From: an uncultured Brevibacillus sp.
GTDB taxonomy: Bacteria > Bacillota > Bacilli > Brevibacillales > Brevibacillaceae
Direction of reading: 5' to 3'
DNA length: 36,918 nucleotides
NCBI GenBank assembly: GCA_946402065.1
Contig: CAMIVR010000045.1
Location: 1-36,918, forward strand
Below are positions 1 through 7,756 of this stretch, piece after piece; position 1 is the stretch's first letter, and each line of letters starts with the position of its first letter. The notes under the pieces were generated by a model, which did no database searches, was not told where the DNA came from, and saw only the letters and a program-made list of their open reading frames with translations. The translations under genes and the position numbers were made by a program.

Positions 1-3000
1 CCGGCAGAGAAGGTTTTGCGCCGACACTTCCCCTAGCGGATACGGCGCTTGCTGCTCGGGATTCCAGTAGTAGAATCGCTCCCAGCTCAGCAGTGGCGTG
101 TCAGCATTGTCTGTAACAGCTGACAGCGCCTGGCTTATGTCAGCGAAAGAAAAGCAGGTTTGCTCTTTAGCAAGTGTGAGGGTTTTGATTTCAAATGCCA
201 TGCTTTCGACAGGAACGCCGATCAGGTACGTATTCTCGTCTGCTTGATTGAGCACCCGGGCGGTTTCATAGATTGCTTCGACCGTTTGCTGCTCAGGCAG
301 CGTATCGCCACCGGGACGTCGGCCGTACATCACCGTGCAGGATTTAAGCACATTCCCGTATGCATCATACTCCAGGACAAAGGTGTGCGTAACGCGCGGG
401 TCTTGCGGATTCCGTTCGTATTGATAGTCTAGTTTCTCTTGGGGCTGGACGTCGTAGACTCCATACCCGGTCTTCCCGGCAGGTTGGAGCAGCCTGATCA
501 AATAGTTCGCCTCGCTGACGGAATAAGGAGCGGACTGATCTTGCCTCGCTGAAGACACCGGGGCCGTCGGGGAAAAGACTTCTTTGCGCAGGACCAGTCC
601 TTTGAGCGCCCGGTATGTTTCTCTCCAGATATCCGCATGTGCTGCAGCGTCTTGATTTGACTGCTGGTATCCCTGCCAATCAAACAGACTGTCGGGCAGC
701 TGATAGGCTTCTGCGTCCCCTTGATAGTATTCGTGCCTGTACTGATGGGAGAGCGGTCCAGCCTCCATCCAGGCTCCCGTGTGATACCATGTTTTGGTCA
801 GTACGGGCGGTACGTGGGTAGATGTATCCGCTCCACCCGCCCTTGCTGCTTCTAGTGTTTCTGCGTCTAGCTGCTCGACCAGACCGAAGCCGCGAAACTC
901 GCGCTCGATCCGATCATAGTAGCCATGGCGATAGCGGTAACTGCTGACCAATCTCGTCTGTGATATCGCATCGAGATGTTCGACGCTCTCTACCACTTGT
1001 ACTGGAAACGGCAGCTTGGTCATCCACGGATTCCCCTCGTTTTTGTCCTGCAGGTAAAATTTGGTTGAAGAACAGTATGTAACCACCGTTTCCGCACCGA
1101 AGTTATTGGCGAGTTTGCACAGCAAATAGGGCTTTGTCCGCTGGCTGAAATCGTAGCACCAGTGACGCGGCTGCTGATGTTCCTCGCTGTATACAAGACA
1201 TGTTGTCCCCGTTCCGTACACATCGAGAAACTCTATTTGATTGATACGGTCCCATTTGCTAGGCAGCGTGACGGTCAGGGGGGCGCTAAAAGAATTCCCG
1301 CTCTGATTGAAAAAAATCTCGATTCTCTCAGGGTAAGCATAGATGAGATCCATCGTGCCGCTGCCGTCCAAATCTGCCAGAAAGAGTCGCGAAGCATCAA
1401 AATCATTGCCGAATGCGGGAGGGTTCTCCAGTAAAACCGGCTTGCCGAACTGGCCGTACCCGAGATGGGGCCAGCATTCCACTCGGCCGTTTGTAATGCG
1501 TACGAGATGCTGCATCCCGGTGCCGAACACATCGGCAAATCGCAGTACCTCATCCTCTGTACCCTTTCGCGGCAGTGGCACTTCGTTTGTCCGTGGGCAG
1601 CTGACAGGCGAGCCGTAGCCTGCCTTGCCCTTGCTCGGATAGTAGAGTATGCGATCCGTCTCAATCCGCAGCAAATCAGCCAAACCGTTCCCCGTTACAT
1701 CCACGAGGTAGTGGTCTGCATTGTAAGCGTCGTTGGTAAACGCGGAAAACGGCTGGTAGGGATGCCACGTCCGATCTGCGTCAAGCTCAAAGTAGCCGCT
1801 GCTTTGCGATGTGCCGATCACTAGCGACAGATGACCGTTGCCGGAGACGTCCATGAGCCGCTGCTGACCTTCAGGCAGTTGGTGCACCAGCGGAAATGCG
1901 GGCAGCTCCTGCGGTTTCGCATAGTTCGCAGCTGCTTTTTCCGGATTGTTCCCAGCTTCCTCACTCAGCATGGCTTCAAGGTAAAATGTCGAGACGCTGT
2001 CCTGAACCAGAATGCCGGGAACACCTTCTCCGTACAGGTCAATAAATTGCCCGACGGTATCGTTACCCAAGCTGGGCAGTGCGGCACAGTCCCAGGCCAG
2101 CAGCTGTTCAAACGGATGCGGTCCGGGTTGGAACGCTGTATAGCCGAATTGGAGTGGAGGCAGTCGCTTTGTCTGGCAGCTGCCATTCTCATAACGATAG
2201 CCAACCGATTCTACTGCTGTCAGACAAGTGACGACCGGGGTTTCTTCATAGTGAAAGCGATAGGCGTGAACGAGGGCGGGTTCTTTGCCCAGTTCCGCAA
2301 AACGGTGAAACAGCAAGATGCTGCGACAGAGGCGATGCGTCCGAATTTCGAACCCTGCCTGATAGGCAGAAAAGGAATCCTTCCGGTAAGCATCTGTCGG
2401 AATTGCGGGAAGCGGAGTGTAAGGAGATGGATTGCTAGGAGCCGGATCGTACTGACCGTAGTCGAAAACCAGCTCAAAATGGTAGGTAATCTCACTGAAT
2501 TGATTCTCGTAAAAAGGCTGCGCATTGCCGTAGTATATGTGCTGGATGTATTTGTTCGTGGTCTGATCGCGGTTTTGCTCACTCAGAGAGGACGGTTTGG
2601 GATTGCCCGCTTCCGCCTCATACGTGTATGCCATATGATTGCCTTTCGTGTCAAATGACTCCTCCAGCAACCATTGAAATATCCGCGCAGGGTTCTTGGG
2701 ATCGGCAATTCTCGCCTTTGCCGTCTTCCCGTATAGACTTGTCGTCTGGTCCCCGTGCACCACCCGCCAATGCTCCTCGCCTGACGGCTGCTCAATCCAC
2801 CGCTCGATCCGTGCATATGACTGCTCAATCCTGGGGCGATAGGCCATCACGGTGTATGTACGGTTTCCGACGTTCGCGGTCCTCTTCCCGTTGTCGGCTA
2901 TCGGAACCAAATCTTCTTCGCCGGCGAGCAGGAACGTATCAGTCGCATTGTACTGCGGTAGTCCTTTTGACGTCTTGCGTGTAATCGAAGGGATAGAGAG

Positions 3001-3255
3001 GGCAAAACCAAGTCCAAAGATGCCATTTCCTCCTCCTGAGCTGTAGTCGATACTCAGTTGGGGAGAGAAATCGCGACTGGCTGTTGTGTGAATCGGGATG
3101 GATAACGTGAACGTCCCGGTAAAGGCGTTGGCTTGACACTTTTCATCGATGCCTTGCATGGCTCCCCCGCCTTTGGGCAAGGTGACTTGACTGGTCTCGA
3201 TTTTACGGGTCTTCGCTCCTGTAGCGCGCATAAATCGGACGTCGTTCGACATCAT
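1..3255 (-). CDS. Tc insecticidal-toxin B subunit (TcB/TcdB/TcaC-like, SpvB N-terminal domain), partial
   Basis: The frame is open from ATG 3255 to the left edge, giving 1085 codons with no stop; family members are about 1400-1500 residues, so the 3' end lies outside. The SpvB-type N-terminus is clear: LPKGGGA at residues 26-32 and a stretch at 70-103 with GGGNGIFGLGF and LSIPSITRKT. RTHRLCRSILLFHRF follows near 305. FG-GAP/VCBS-like units (DVSGNG, DVTGNG, DVFGTG, DLDGSG, DVYGTG) lie between about 465 and 690. The TcB middle-region signatures YRHGYYDRIEREFRGFG (775-791) and YGNVLKSCTVMYGRR (966-980) come next. In known Tc complexes TcB forms a beta-propeller and half of a cocoon that, with TcC, encloses a toxic C-terminal domain and docks on the TcA pore. 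AGGAG lies 10 bases before the first of two ATGs. The family call is strong; an insect target is inference. Confidence 0.93.
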   Translation of the reverse strand, partial: MMSNDVRFMRATGAKTRKIETSQVTLPKGGGAMQGIDEKCQANAFTGTFTLSIPIHTTASRDFSPQLSIDYSSGGGNGIFGLGFALSIPSITRKTSKGLPQYNATDTFLLAGEEDLVPIADNGKRTANVGNRTYTVMAYRPRIEQSYARIERWIEQPSGEEHWRVVHGDQTTSLYGKTAKARIADPKNPARIFQWLLEESFDTKGNHMAYTYEAEAGNPKPSSLSEQNRDQTTNKYIQHIYYGNAQPFYENQFSEITYHFELVFDYGQYDPAPSNPSPYTPLPAIPTDAYRKDSFSAYQAGFEIRTHRLCRSILLFHRFAELGKEPALVHAYRFHYEETPVVTCLTAVESVGYRYENGSCQTKRLPPLQFGYTAFQPGPHPFEQLLAWDCAALPSLGNDTVGQFIDLYGEGVPGILVQDSVSTFYLEAMLSEEAGNNPEKAAANYAKPQELPAFPLVHQLPEGQQRLMDVSGNGHLSLVIGTSQSSGYFELDADRTWHPYQPFSAFTNDAYNADHYLVDVTGNGLADLLRIETDRILYYPSKGKAGYGSPVSCPRTNEVPLPRKGTEDEVLRFADVFGTGMQHLVRITNGRVECWPHLGYGQFGKPVLLENPPAFGNDFDASRLFLADLDGSGTMDLIYAYPERIEIFFNQSGNSFSAPLTVTLPSKWDRINQIEFLDVYGTGTTCLVYSEEHQQPRHWCYDFSQRTKPYLLCKLANNFGAETVVTYCSSTKFYLQDKNEGNPWMTKLPFPVQVVESVEHLDAISQTRLVSSYRYRHGYYDRIEREFRGFGLVEQLDAETLEAARAGGADTSTHVPPVLTKTWYHTGAWMEAGPLSHQYRHEYYQGDAEAYQLPDSLFDWQGYQQSNQDAAAHADIWRETYRALKGLVLRKEVFSPTAPVSSARQDQSAPYSVSEANYLIRLLQPAGKTGYGVYDVQPQEKLDYQYERNPQDPRVTHTFVLEYDAYGNVLKSCTVMYGRRPGGDTLPEQQTVEAIYETARVLNQADENTYLIGVPVESMAFEIKTLTLAKEQTCFSFADISQALSAVTDNADTPLLSWERFYYWNPEQQAPYPLGEVSAQNLLCR

Positions 3256-3374
3256 CTGGGCGCCGCTCCTTTCTTTCAGAATGTAGAGAGGATTTGCAAC
3301 ACAAAAGCCATGAAGAAGCCACAACCAAAACGAATTGCTATGAAGAGAGTTTTACAATTTTTGACACAAGACCA

Positions 3375-3403
3375 ATCATATCGATTTTTTACATTTTTTT
3401 CAA
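3375..3403 (-). promoter_or_regulatory. sigma-A promoter of the Tc toxin B gene
   Basis: Read on the minus strand, TTGAAA (3403-3398) and TATGAT (3380-3375) are separated by exactly 17 bases, close to the sigma-A consensus. The predicted start near 3368 leaves a leader of about 110 nt before ATG 3255. The surrounding sequence is A/T-rich, unlike the coding regions. Confidence 0.6.
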
Positions 3404-3699
3404 GTGTTCTTTTTGTAAACAATTTACATAAAACAATGACGTGAGAATATGCGCTGCTGCCGCGATTGCGTTTTGTAGAAAAGTGGCGAAAATTCCGGGC
3501 ATCAATCGCTGCGTGGAAGGAAGCGCCTCACATTTACGGTCATCTACTAAAAAAGCAAACGGCGATCAACACCGTACTTTGAACGTTTCATAGAATCACA
3601 GAGCGCAGCATCAGAAGGACGAGGACATGGCGTCCGCGTGATTCCAGACGTCGTTTCTCGATTTCTGCGGAGATTCGTTGGGAACCGATGGGCAACATA
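3404..3699. other. Intergenic stretch without a recognised gene
   Basis: This stretch lies between the toxin promoter and the hydrolase terminator. Both strands were read; only short frames without ribosome binding sites are present, and no RNA gene or repeat was recognised. A TTGACA on the plus strand at 3361, just outside it, has no matching -10 element at a usual distance. Confidence 0.4.
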
Positions 3700-3768
3700 A
3701 AAAGCATGAGCGCCGCCCATGCCAAACCGGTAATCTCTCTACCTTGGCCGAGGAGCACTCATGCTTTT
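3700..3768 (-). terminator. Structured terminator after the alpha/beta hydrolase gene
   Basis: The outer arms AAAAGCATGAG (3700-3710) and CTCATGCTTTT (3758-3768) are perfectly complementary over 11 bp. Inside them GCCAA (3721-3725) pairs with TTGGC (3744-3748) and GGTA (3729-3732) with TACC (3740-3743). On the minus strand the structure ends in CTTTTTATG about 20 nt after the hydrolase stop codon, as a terminator would. The near-symmetric A/T ends suggest it may work in both directions. Confidence 0.55.
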
Positions 3769-3788
3769 CGCTGCTCGCTCACATGATG

Positions 3789-4601
3789 CTATTGCCGAAT
3801 AAACCGGACCAGTTCCTTCAGAAATTTATCCTGCTCACAATAAAACAGCCCATGTCCGCTGTATCGAAACGGTATCAGCTCTGATCCTTTGATCCCTGCG
3901 TGCATCAATTCGGCAAGGGAAAACGGGCACACCTTATCCTGCATCCCGTGCATGATTACTGTCGGGACGTCGATTTTGGCCAAATCTTCGCGCAAATCCT
4001 CATCGCGCAAGGCAATCAGTCCCAGGGCGGTCGCATGTCCAGCCGCTTCCAGTCCGAGGCCGTGAAACCAGTTTTGAAAGCTGGGAGTGACGTACCGGGC
4101 GAAAAAGATGCCGCCAAATGAACTTACCATCTGGGGCCGGTCTTGATACGTCTGCTCGATTAATTTATTGATGTCCTCGACCGGCATTCCATGGGGAAAG
4201 TCAGGCTGACGGGAAAACCTCGGTGCTGCAGCTCCAAAGAGCGCAAGCCTCGCTACCCTGTCGCCAGAATACCTGGACATGTAACGAATGCTGATCGCAC
4301 CCCCCATGGAAAATCCGGCAAGCGTGAAATATTCCAGATCAAGCGTCTCGATGACGGCCCGGATATCATCAGCCATCCGATTGTATCCGTAGCCTTCCCA
4401 CGGCCTGTCTGACTTGCCGTAGCCGCGCAAATCAACGGCATAGCAGCGAAATCCCATCCGCGGCAAAAAATCGAGCTGGTATTCAAACATCCTGTGGTTG
4501 ACTGGCCATCCATGGATAAACAAGATGGGTTTGCCGTCTTTCGGTCCCACGTCCTCGACAAACAGATTGACATCTTCCTCTACAGTAACGTAGTAACCCA
4601 T
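3789..4601 (-). CDS. Alpha/beta-hydrolase fold protein (haloperoxidase/esterase-like)
   Basis: The protein has 270 residues from ATG 4601, chosen because GGAGGAG sits 5-6 bases upstream; an upstream in-frame ATG at 4634 lacks this. The alpha/beta-hydrolase signatures are complete: oxyanion HGWP (30-33), nucleophile elbow GFSMGG with Ser98, probable acid Asp222 (HGMQD) and base His250 (SGHG). No signal peptide or membrane segment is seen, so it is probably cytoplasmic. The pattern resembles non-heme chloroperoxidase/arylesterase relatives, but fold members cleave esters, lactones, epoxides or haloalkanes and the substrate cannot be read from sequence. It is separated from the toxin gene by a terminator and is probably its own unit. 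Confidence 0.85.
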   Translation of the reverse strand: MGYYVTVEEDVNLFVEDVGPKDGKPILFIHGWPVNHRMFEYQLDFLPRMGFRCYAVDLRGYGKSDRPWEGYGYNRMADDIRAVIETLDLEYFTLAGFSMGGAISIRYMSRYSGDRVARLALFGAAAPRFSRQPDFPHGMPVEDINKLIEQTYQDRPQMVSSFGGIFFARYVTPSFQNWFHGLGLEAAGHATALGLIALRDEDLREDLAKIDVPTVIMHGMQDKVCPFSLAELMHAGIKGSELIPFRYSGHGLFYCEQDKFLKELVRFIRQ

Positions 4602-4769
4602 CACTTCTCCTCCCTCGCAGCTTCTCAGAAGCATCCGTCATCCTACCGTTATCGTATGTCAGGAGAAATCGGGATAGAATGATGGTAGGATTTTCACGTG
4701 CAGAAGTAAAACCGTTTCTAGGCAAAAGCCGTCAATTGATACGAGGTGCAGTCATCGCACCAAAACCGG

Positions 4770-5651
4770 TCAGCTCGTTACGAGGTAGTAATCGTACCCG
4801 CTCGCGATGGAAAACCCGCACGATTCGTACAGGCCAAGTGCCTGGCGGTTTTGCACGTCGACATCGAGACAGATCGGGATGTTTCTGTCTGCTAACATTG
4901 CCACTATGGAGCGGAGCACGTGTCTGCCGATACCTTTCCCCTGATATTCAGGCGAAACACAAAACGAAATGATGAACGCTTCCCCTTCGTCAAATCCGAC
5001 TGTCACCGTCCCTACTGTAGAGCTTTCATAGCGAATGACGTACAAGTCATGCTGTTCACTGGCAAGGTTGCGCTCAAGCAATGGGCGTATGTTCGCTTCG
5101 CTTTGCTCAAAGCAGGCGATGGCAATCGCTACGAGTGCAGGCAGATCCGCTTCCTCCGCTTTCTCAATCGTTACGTGCGGATTGACCGGCGTAGGTTTCT
5201 TTGCAGAAGAAGATGCTTGATAATACATCCGATATTCGGAAAACTGGTACACTGCGCCTAGCGCCACAGCGCTCATGCCCGCCACAGACGACCCTTGGTC
5301 GGCAATCAACAGCATCCGCCCAATCCCTCGTTCGTCGCCCAACGCTTTCGCACGGGCAAGCAATTTACGGAAAATTCCTTGCCGCCGAAAGTCTGAATGA
5401 ACCATCCCTGTTAGCTCGAGCTCGTTCCTCGTCCCCATCTTGTACAAGCCGAGATACCCGACGAGCTTCCCGGCTTCCACCATATACATGAGGTCATTGC
5501 CTTCTGTATCCGGCCGATTTTGCAGCATCGGCAGGTTAAGCGGAACACTCAGATCGATCCCGTCATATTGTCTACATACATCTGCGAGGGCAACAATCCG
5601 TTGATAATCTTCACTTGAAAGCCCATAGGATACGTGCAAACCATCAATCAT
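4770..5651 (-). CDS. Tandem-GNAT-domain N-acetyltransferase
   Basis: From ATG 5651 the protein has 293 residues. AGGAG lies 8 bases upstream; the frame is open to a TTG at 5669, but that codon sits before the SD. There are two GNAT folds. In the first (about 1-145), the acetyl-CoA motif reads RRQGIF (89-94). In the second (about 158-293), it reads QGKGIG (237-242) followed by RHVLRSIV, with a typical NRQALGLYESCGF end. GNAT enzymes transfer an acyl group from CoA to amines; the acceptor is unknown. Tandem GNATs often have one degenerate half, but both A motifs look intact here. A TGACAA/TTGTCA dyad (5664-5684) overlaps the SD and could be an operator. Confidence 0.85.
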   Translation of the reverse strand: MIDGLHVSYGLSSEDYQRIVALADVCRQYDGIDLSVPLNLPMLQNRPDTEGNDLMYMVEAGKLVGYLGLYKMGTRNELELTGMVHSDFRRQGIFRKLLARAKALGDERGIGRMLLIADQGSSVAGMSAVALGAVYQFSEYRMYYQASSSAKKPTPVNPHVTIEKAEEADLPALVAIAIACFEQSEANIRPLLERNLASEQHDLYVIRYESSTVGTVTVGFDEGEAFIISFCVSPEYQGKGIGRHVLRSIVAMLADRNIPICLDVDVQNRQALGLYESCGFSIASGYDYYLVTS

Positions 5652-5755
5652 CCAATCATCTCCTGACAACGTATTTTTTTGTCAAGATAGCTGCCAAGAC
5701 CGACCATTACTATTCGTCGGGCAACCGATGCAAGCAGCGCTTAAAACGCAAAAAA

Positions 5756-5775
5756 CCACGGACAAGCTTCCGTGG
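5756..5775 (-). terminator. Rho-independent terminator, distal of a tandem pair
   Basis: CCACGGA (5756-5762) and TCCGTGG (5769-5775) form a 7-bp stem with a 6-nt loop, followed on the minus strand by six Ts and then GCGTTTT. It lies about 65 nt after the stop of the 28-codon ORF, and probably also ends any transcript running on from cbiB. Confidence 0.75.
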
Positions 5776-5789
5776 CTTTCCATATAAAA

Positions 5790-5812
5790 CCACGGATGTG
5801 CTCGATCCGTGG
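5790..5812 (-). terminator. Rho-independent terminator, proximal of a tandem pair
   Basis: CCACGGAT (5790-5797) pairs with ATCCGTGG (5805-5812), an 8-bp stem with a 7-nt loop, followed on the minus strand by TTTTATATGG. The stem repeats that of the neighbouring hairpin almost exactly, so the pair looks like a local duplication. TCGTTTCGTTT on the plus side is weaker. Confidence 0.7.
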
Positions 5813-5838
5813 TCGTTTCGTTTATGGAAAAGAACGCC

Positions 5839-5925
5839 CTACGTGCGTATTGCGGCTTCCATCCAGCGGATCATTTCAGTATGCGGGTTAAGGACATGAC
5901 AAATCACACGATATTGTCTCATCAT
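5839..5925 (-). CDS. Unrecognised 28-residue small protein
   Basis: The ORF begins with two ATGs (5925 and 5922) four bases after an ideal AGGAGGTGGGG (5940-5930) and ends at TAG 5841-5839. The peptide begins MMRQYRVICHV, has a central NPHTEMIRW and ends MEAAIRT. It has one cysteine, two histidines and one tryptophan, a slight net positive charge, no signal peptide and no clear membrane segment. A well-spaced promoter lies upstream and two terminators follow, so it has every part of an independent gene. I do not recognise the family. A regulatory leader peptide is less likely, because no gene follows before the terminators. Confidence 0.55.
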   Translation of the reverse strand: MMRQYRVICHVLNPHTEMIRWMEAAIRT

Positions 5926-5968
5926 TTTACCCCACCTCCTGAAGTGTCCGTTTTATCTTTCCACGTGC

Positions 5969-5998
5969 ATCGTACCACATACGAACCTTCATTGACAA
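5969..5998 (-). promoter_or_regulatory. Probable sigma-A promoter of the 28-codon ORF
   Basis: On the minus strand TTGTCA (5998-5993) is followed after 18 bases by TACGAT (5974-5969). Transcription would begin near 5962, leaving a short leader before the SD at 5940. The element lies between the end of cbiB and the ORF, so the ORF can be expressed without the B12 operon. Confidence 0.5.
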
Positions 5999-6031
5999 TG
6001 ATTCGTTGAAAAACAGTCCGCATTGGCAAGA

Positions 6032-6988
6032 TTACAAATGGATCAGCAGCAAAGCACCGCTACAGGCAGCCAGAAACAACAGCGACACGACATTCATCAG
6101 CTTGACCGTCTGCACAATGTCGTCGGCCTGAAGCGGTCTGGTCGGATCGCCCATTCGCGCCCGGTCTGAGGCAATCCCTTGGTAGTAGTTAAGGCCGCCT
6201 AGCTGTACACCGATTGCCCCGGCCACTCCCGCTTCAGCAAAGCCGCTGTTCGGACTTGGATGCAGCCTGGCATCGCGCTGCATGATGTGCCAGGCTTTTC
6301 GCCCATTCAAGCCGCACAGCCAGCTGGCGATGACAAGAAAGAGCGCACACAGGCGGGCCGGGATGTAATTCGCCAGATCGTCAAAGCGGGCAGATGCCCA
6401 GCCAAGCTGCCTGTATTTTTCGTTTTTGTAACCGACCATCGAATCGAGTGTGTTGGCTGCCCGGTAGGCCATTGCCAGTGGAGCACCGCCAATCGCGGCA
6501 AAAAAAAGCGGCGAGAGGATCGCATCGACGATATTTTCGGACACTGTCTCCACAGCTCCGCGGACAATCTCCGGTTCGTCAAGCTGCTCCGTATCCCTGC
6601 CGACGACCATCGACAACGCGAAGCGGGCATCGTCGAGACGGCCAGCGCGCAAGTGACGGTAAATGTCCATCCCTGCTTCGGCCAGCCCTTTGGTGGCAAT
6701 CGACGTCGCAATCAGCCATACCTCTGCCGCCCATGCGAGCGACGGATGAATGAGTGCCAGGACTTTCAGCAGCAGCCAGACGAGCAAATAAGAACCGCCG
6801 ACGAATAGCAGCGGAAACAATATGCCAAGCCATTTCAGTTGCTGTGGACGCTTGCCCCACTTGCGCAACAGCTTTTCCAACCGGCTGATCCCTTTGCCGA
6901 TCAGCACGACCGGATGAGGGATCCAGCGCGGGTCGCCGATGAGCCGATCCAGCACATAGGCACATGTGATGATGATCGCTGCTCCCAT
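6032..6988 (-). CDS. cbiB: Adenosylcobinamide-phosphate synthase
   Basis: CbiB joins adenosylcobyric acid with (R)-1-amino-2-propanol phosphate to give adenosylcobinamide phosphate at the membrane. The 318-residue product is of normal length. It opens with the family's hydrophobic segment ending DRLIGDPRWIPHPVVLIG (14-31), has several membrane segments, and carries the conserved stretches VGRDTEQLDEPEIVRGAVETVSEN split around 125-150, plus DSMVGYKNEKY and HPSPNSGFAEA. The start is fixed by AAGGAGG six bases before ATG 6988. It follows cbiZ by 33 bases and is the last gene of the operon. No U-tailed hairpin directly follows, so transcripts may run to the tandem terminators near 5.8 kb. Confidence 0.95.
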   Translation of the reverse strand: MGAAIIITCAYVLDRLIGDPRWIPHPVVLIGKGISRLEKLLRKWGKRPQQLKWLGILFPLLFVGGSYLLVWLLLKVLALIHPSLAWAAEVWLIATSIATKGLAEAGMDIYRHLRAGRLDDARFALSMVVGRDTEQLDEPEIVRGAVETVSENIVDAILSPLFFAAIGGAPLAMAYRAANTLDSMVGYKNEKYRQLGWASARFDDLANYIPARLCALFLVIASWLCGLNGRKAWHIMQRDARLHPSPNSGFAEAGVAGAIGVQLGGLNYYQGIASDRARMGDPTRPLQADDIVQTVKLMNVVSLLFLAACSGALLLIHL

Positions 6989-7021
6989 TGCTACCTCCTT
7001 GTATTGACCAACTGCTTTTAT

Positions 7022-7756
7022 TCACCGGTCATATTGCCGGGCAATTTCTTCGATCGTCAGCTGTTGCGTGCTGACCGCCTCCCGCACGGTTGCGTAGACG
7101 AGTCTGGCTACCGCATCCCCGATCGTCGTCGCTGTGCCGGCAAAGGCGTGCACCTCGGGAAAGCCCGTCTGGCTGACGGCGATGACGGCAGAATCGCTCG
7201 ACGTCCCTGTCGCCAGATGCCCGTCCCGGGTAAGCAAGTGCTCGTCCTGCAGGGCAGCAGCTTTCGCTTCGGTCGCGGTCAAGAGCGCATTCACCATCGC
7301 GGCGGGCAGCATGCACCCGTCAATCAGCACAAATGTATTAATCGTACAGCACTGATACGCGGAATACGTCCTGCTTACTCTGCCTGCCCGGGCGGCATTG
7401 CCCGTACCGGCGGTCGTACAGCAGATGATGCGAAAGGCATCACCCGCCTCTTCGGCAATCGCGGCATGGGTCAGCTTGGCTGCGGTCTGCAAGCCGATCG
7501 TCGTCGCTTGCGGATATCCCCACGCGACGATCTGGTCGCGGGTCATTTCCATCGGATCCTGTGCACGATAGGTGAGCGGCACCTTCCAGTTGACGAAGTG
7601 GTCAGCCTGGTGAAAGCCTCCGCCCCACAAGGCGCTGCTTACTGTGGAGAGGACCGAGGGCGTGCGGATGAGCAGATGATCCGGCTCATATGCTATCGTC
7701 ACCTGCGGCCACACGTGCGACTGGTAGAGCGACTGTGCAGCAAACGGTTGACTCAT
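7022..7756 (-). CDS. cbiZ: Adenosylcobinamide amidohydrolase (corrinoid remodelling)
   Basis: CbiZ cleaves the aminopropanol arm of adenosylcobinamide, or of B12 analogues such as pseudocobalamin, releasing adenosylcobyric acid for re-assembly. The 244-residue protein shows TTAGTGNAARAG (114-125), a CTINTFVLIDG segment, ATEAKAAALQD, ATGTSSDSA (182-190) and FAGTATTIGDAVAR, all CbiZ hallmarks. ATG 7756 was chosen because GGAGG is five bases upstream and it overlaps the cobC stop as ATGA; an in-frame ATG at 7783 lies further into cobC. The next gene, cbiB, uses the product of this reaction. Salvage beside de novo synthesis suggests the host remodels imported corrinoids. Confidence 0.9.
   Translation of the reverse strand: MSQPFAAQSLYQSHVWPQVTIAYEPDHLLIRTPSVLSTVSSALWGGGFHQADHFVNWKVPLTYRAQDPMEMTRDQIVAWGYPQATTIGLQTAAKLTHAAIAEEAGDAFRIICCTTAGTGNAARAGRVSRTYSAYQCCTINTFVLIDGCMLPAAMVNALLTATEAKAAALQDEHLLTRDGHLATGTSSDSAVIAVSQTGFPEVHAFAGTATTIGDAVARLVYATVREAVSTQQLTIEEIARQYDR

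Noticed and set aside
1831..2658. 275-codon plus-strand frame
   Set aside because: Antisense to the TcB gene, whose family signatures are unmistakable; no SD and no recognisable domain.
5657..5685. TTGACA as a promoter for the acetyltransferase
   Set aside because: The -10 position would fall after the SD and read GAGATG, so it cannot make a translatable message.
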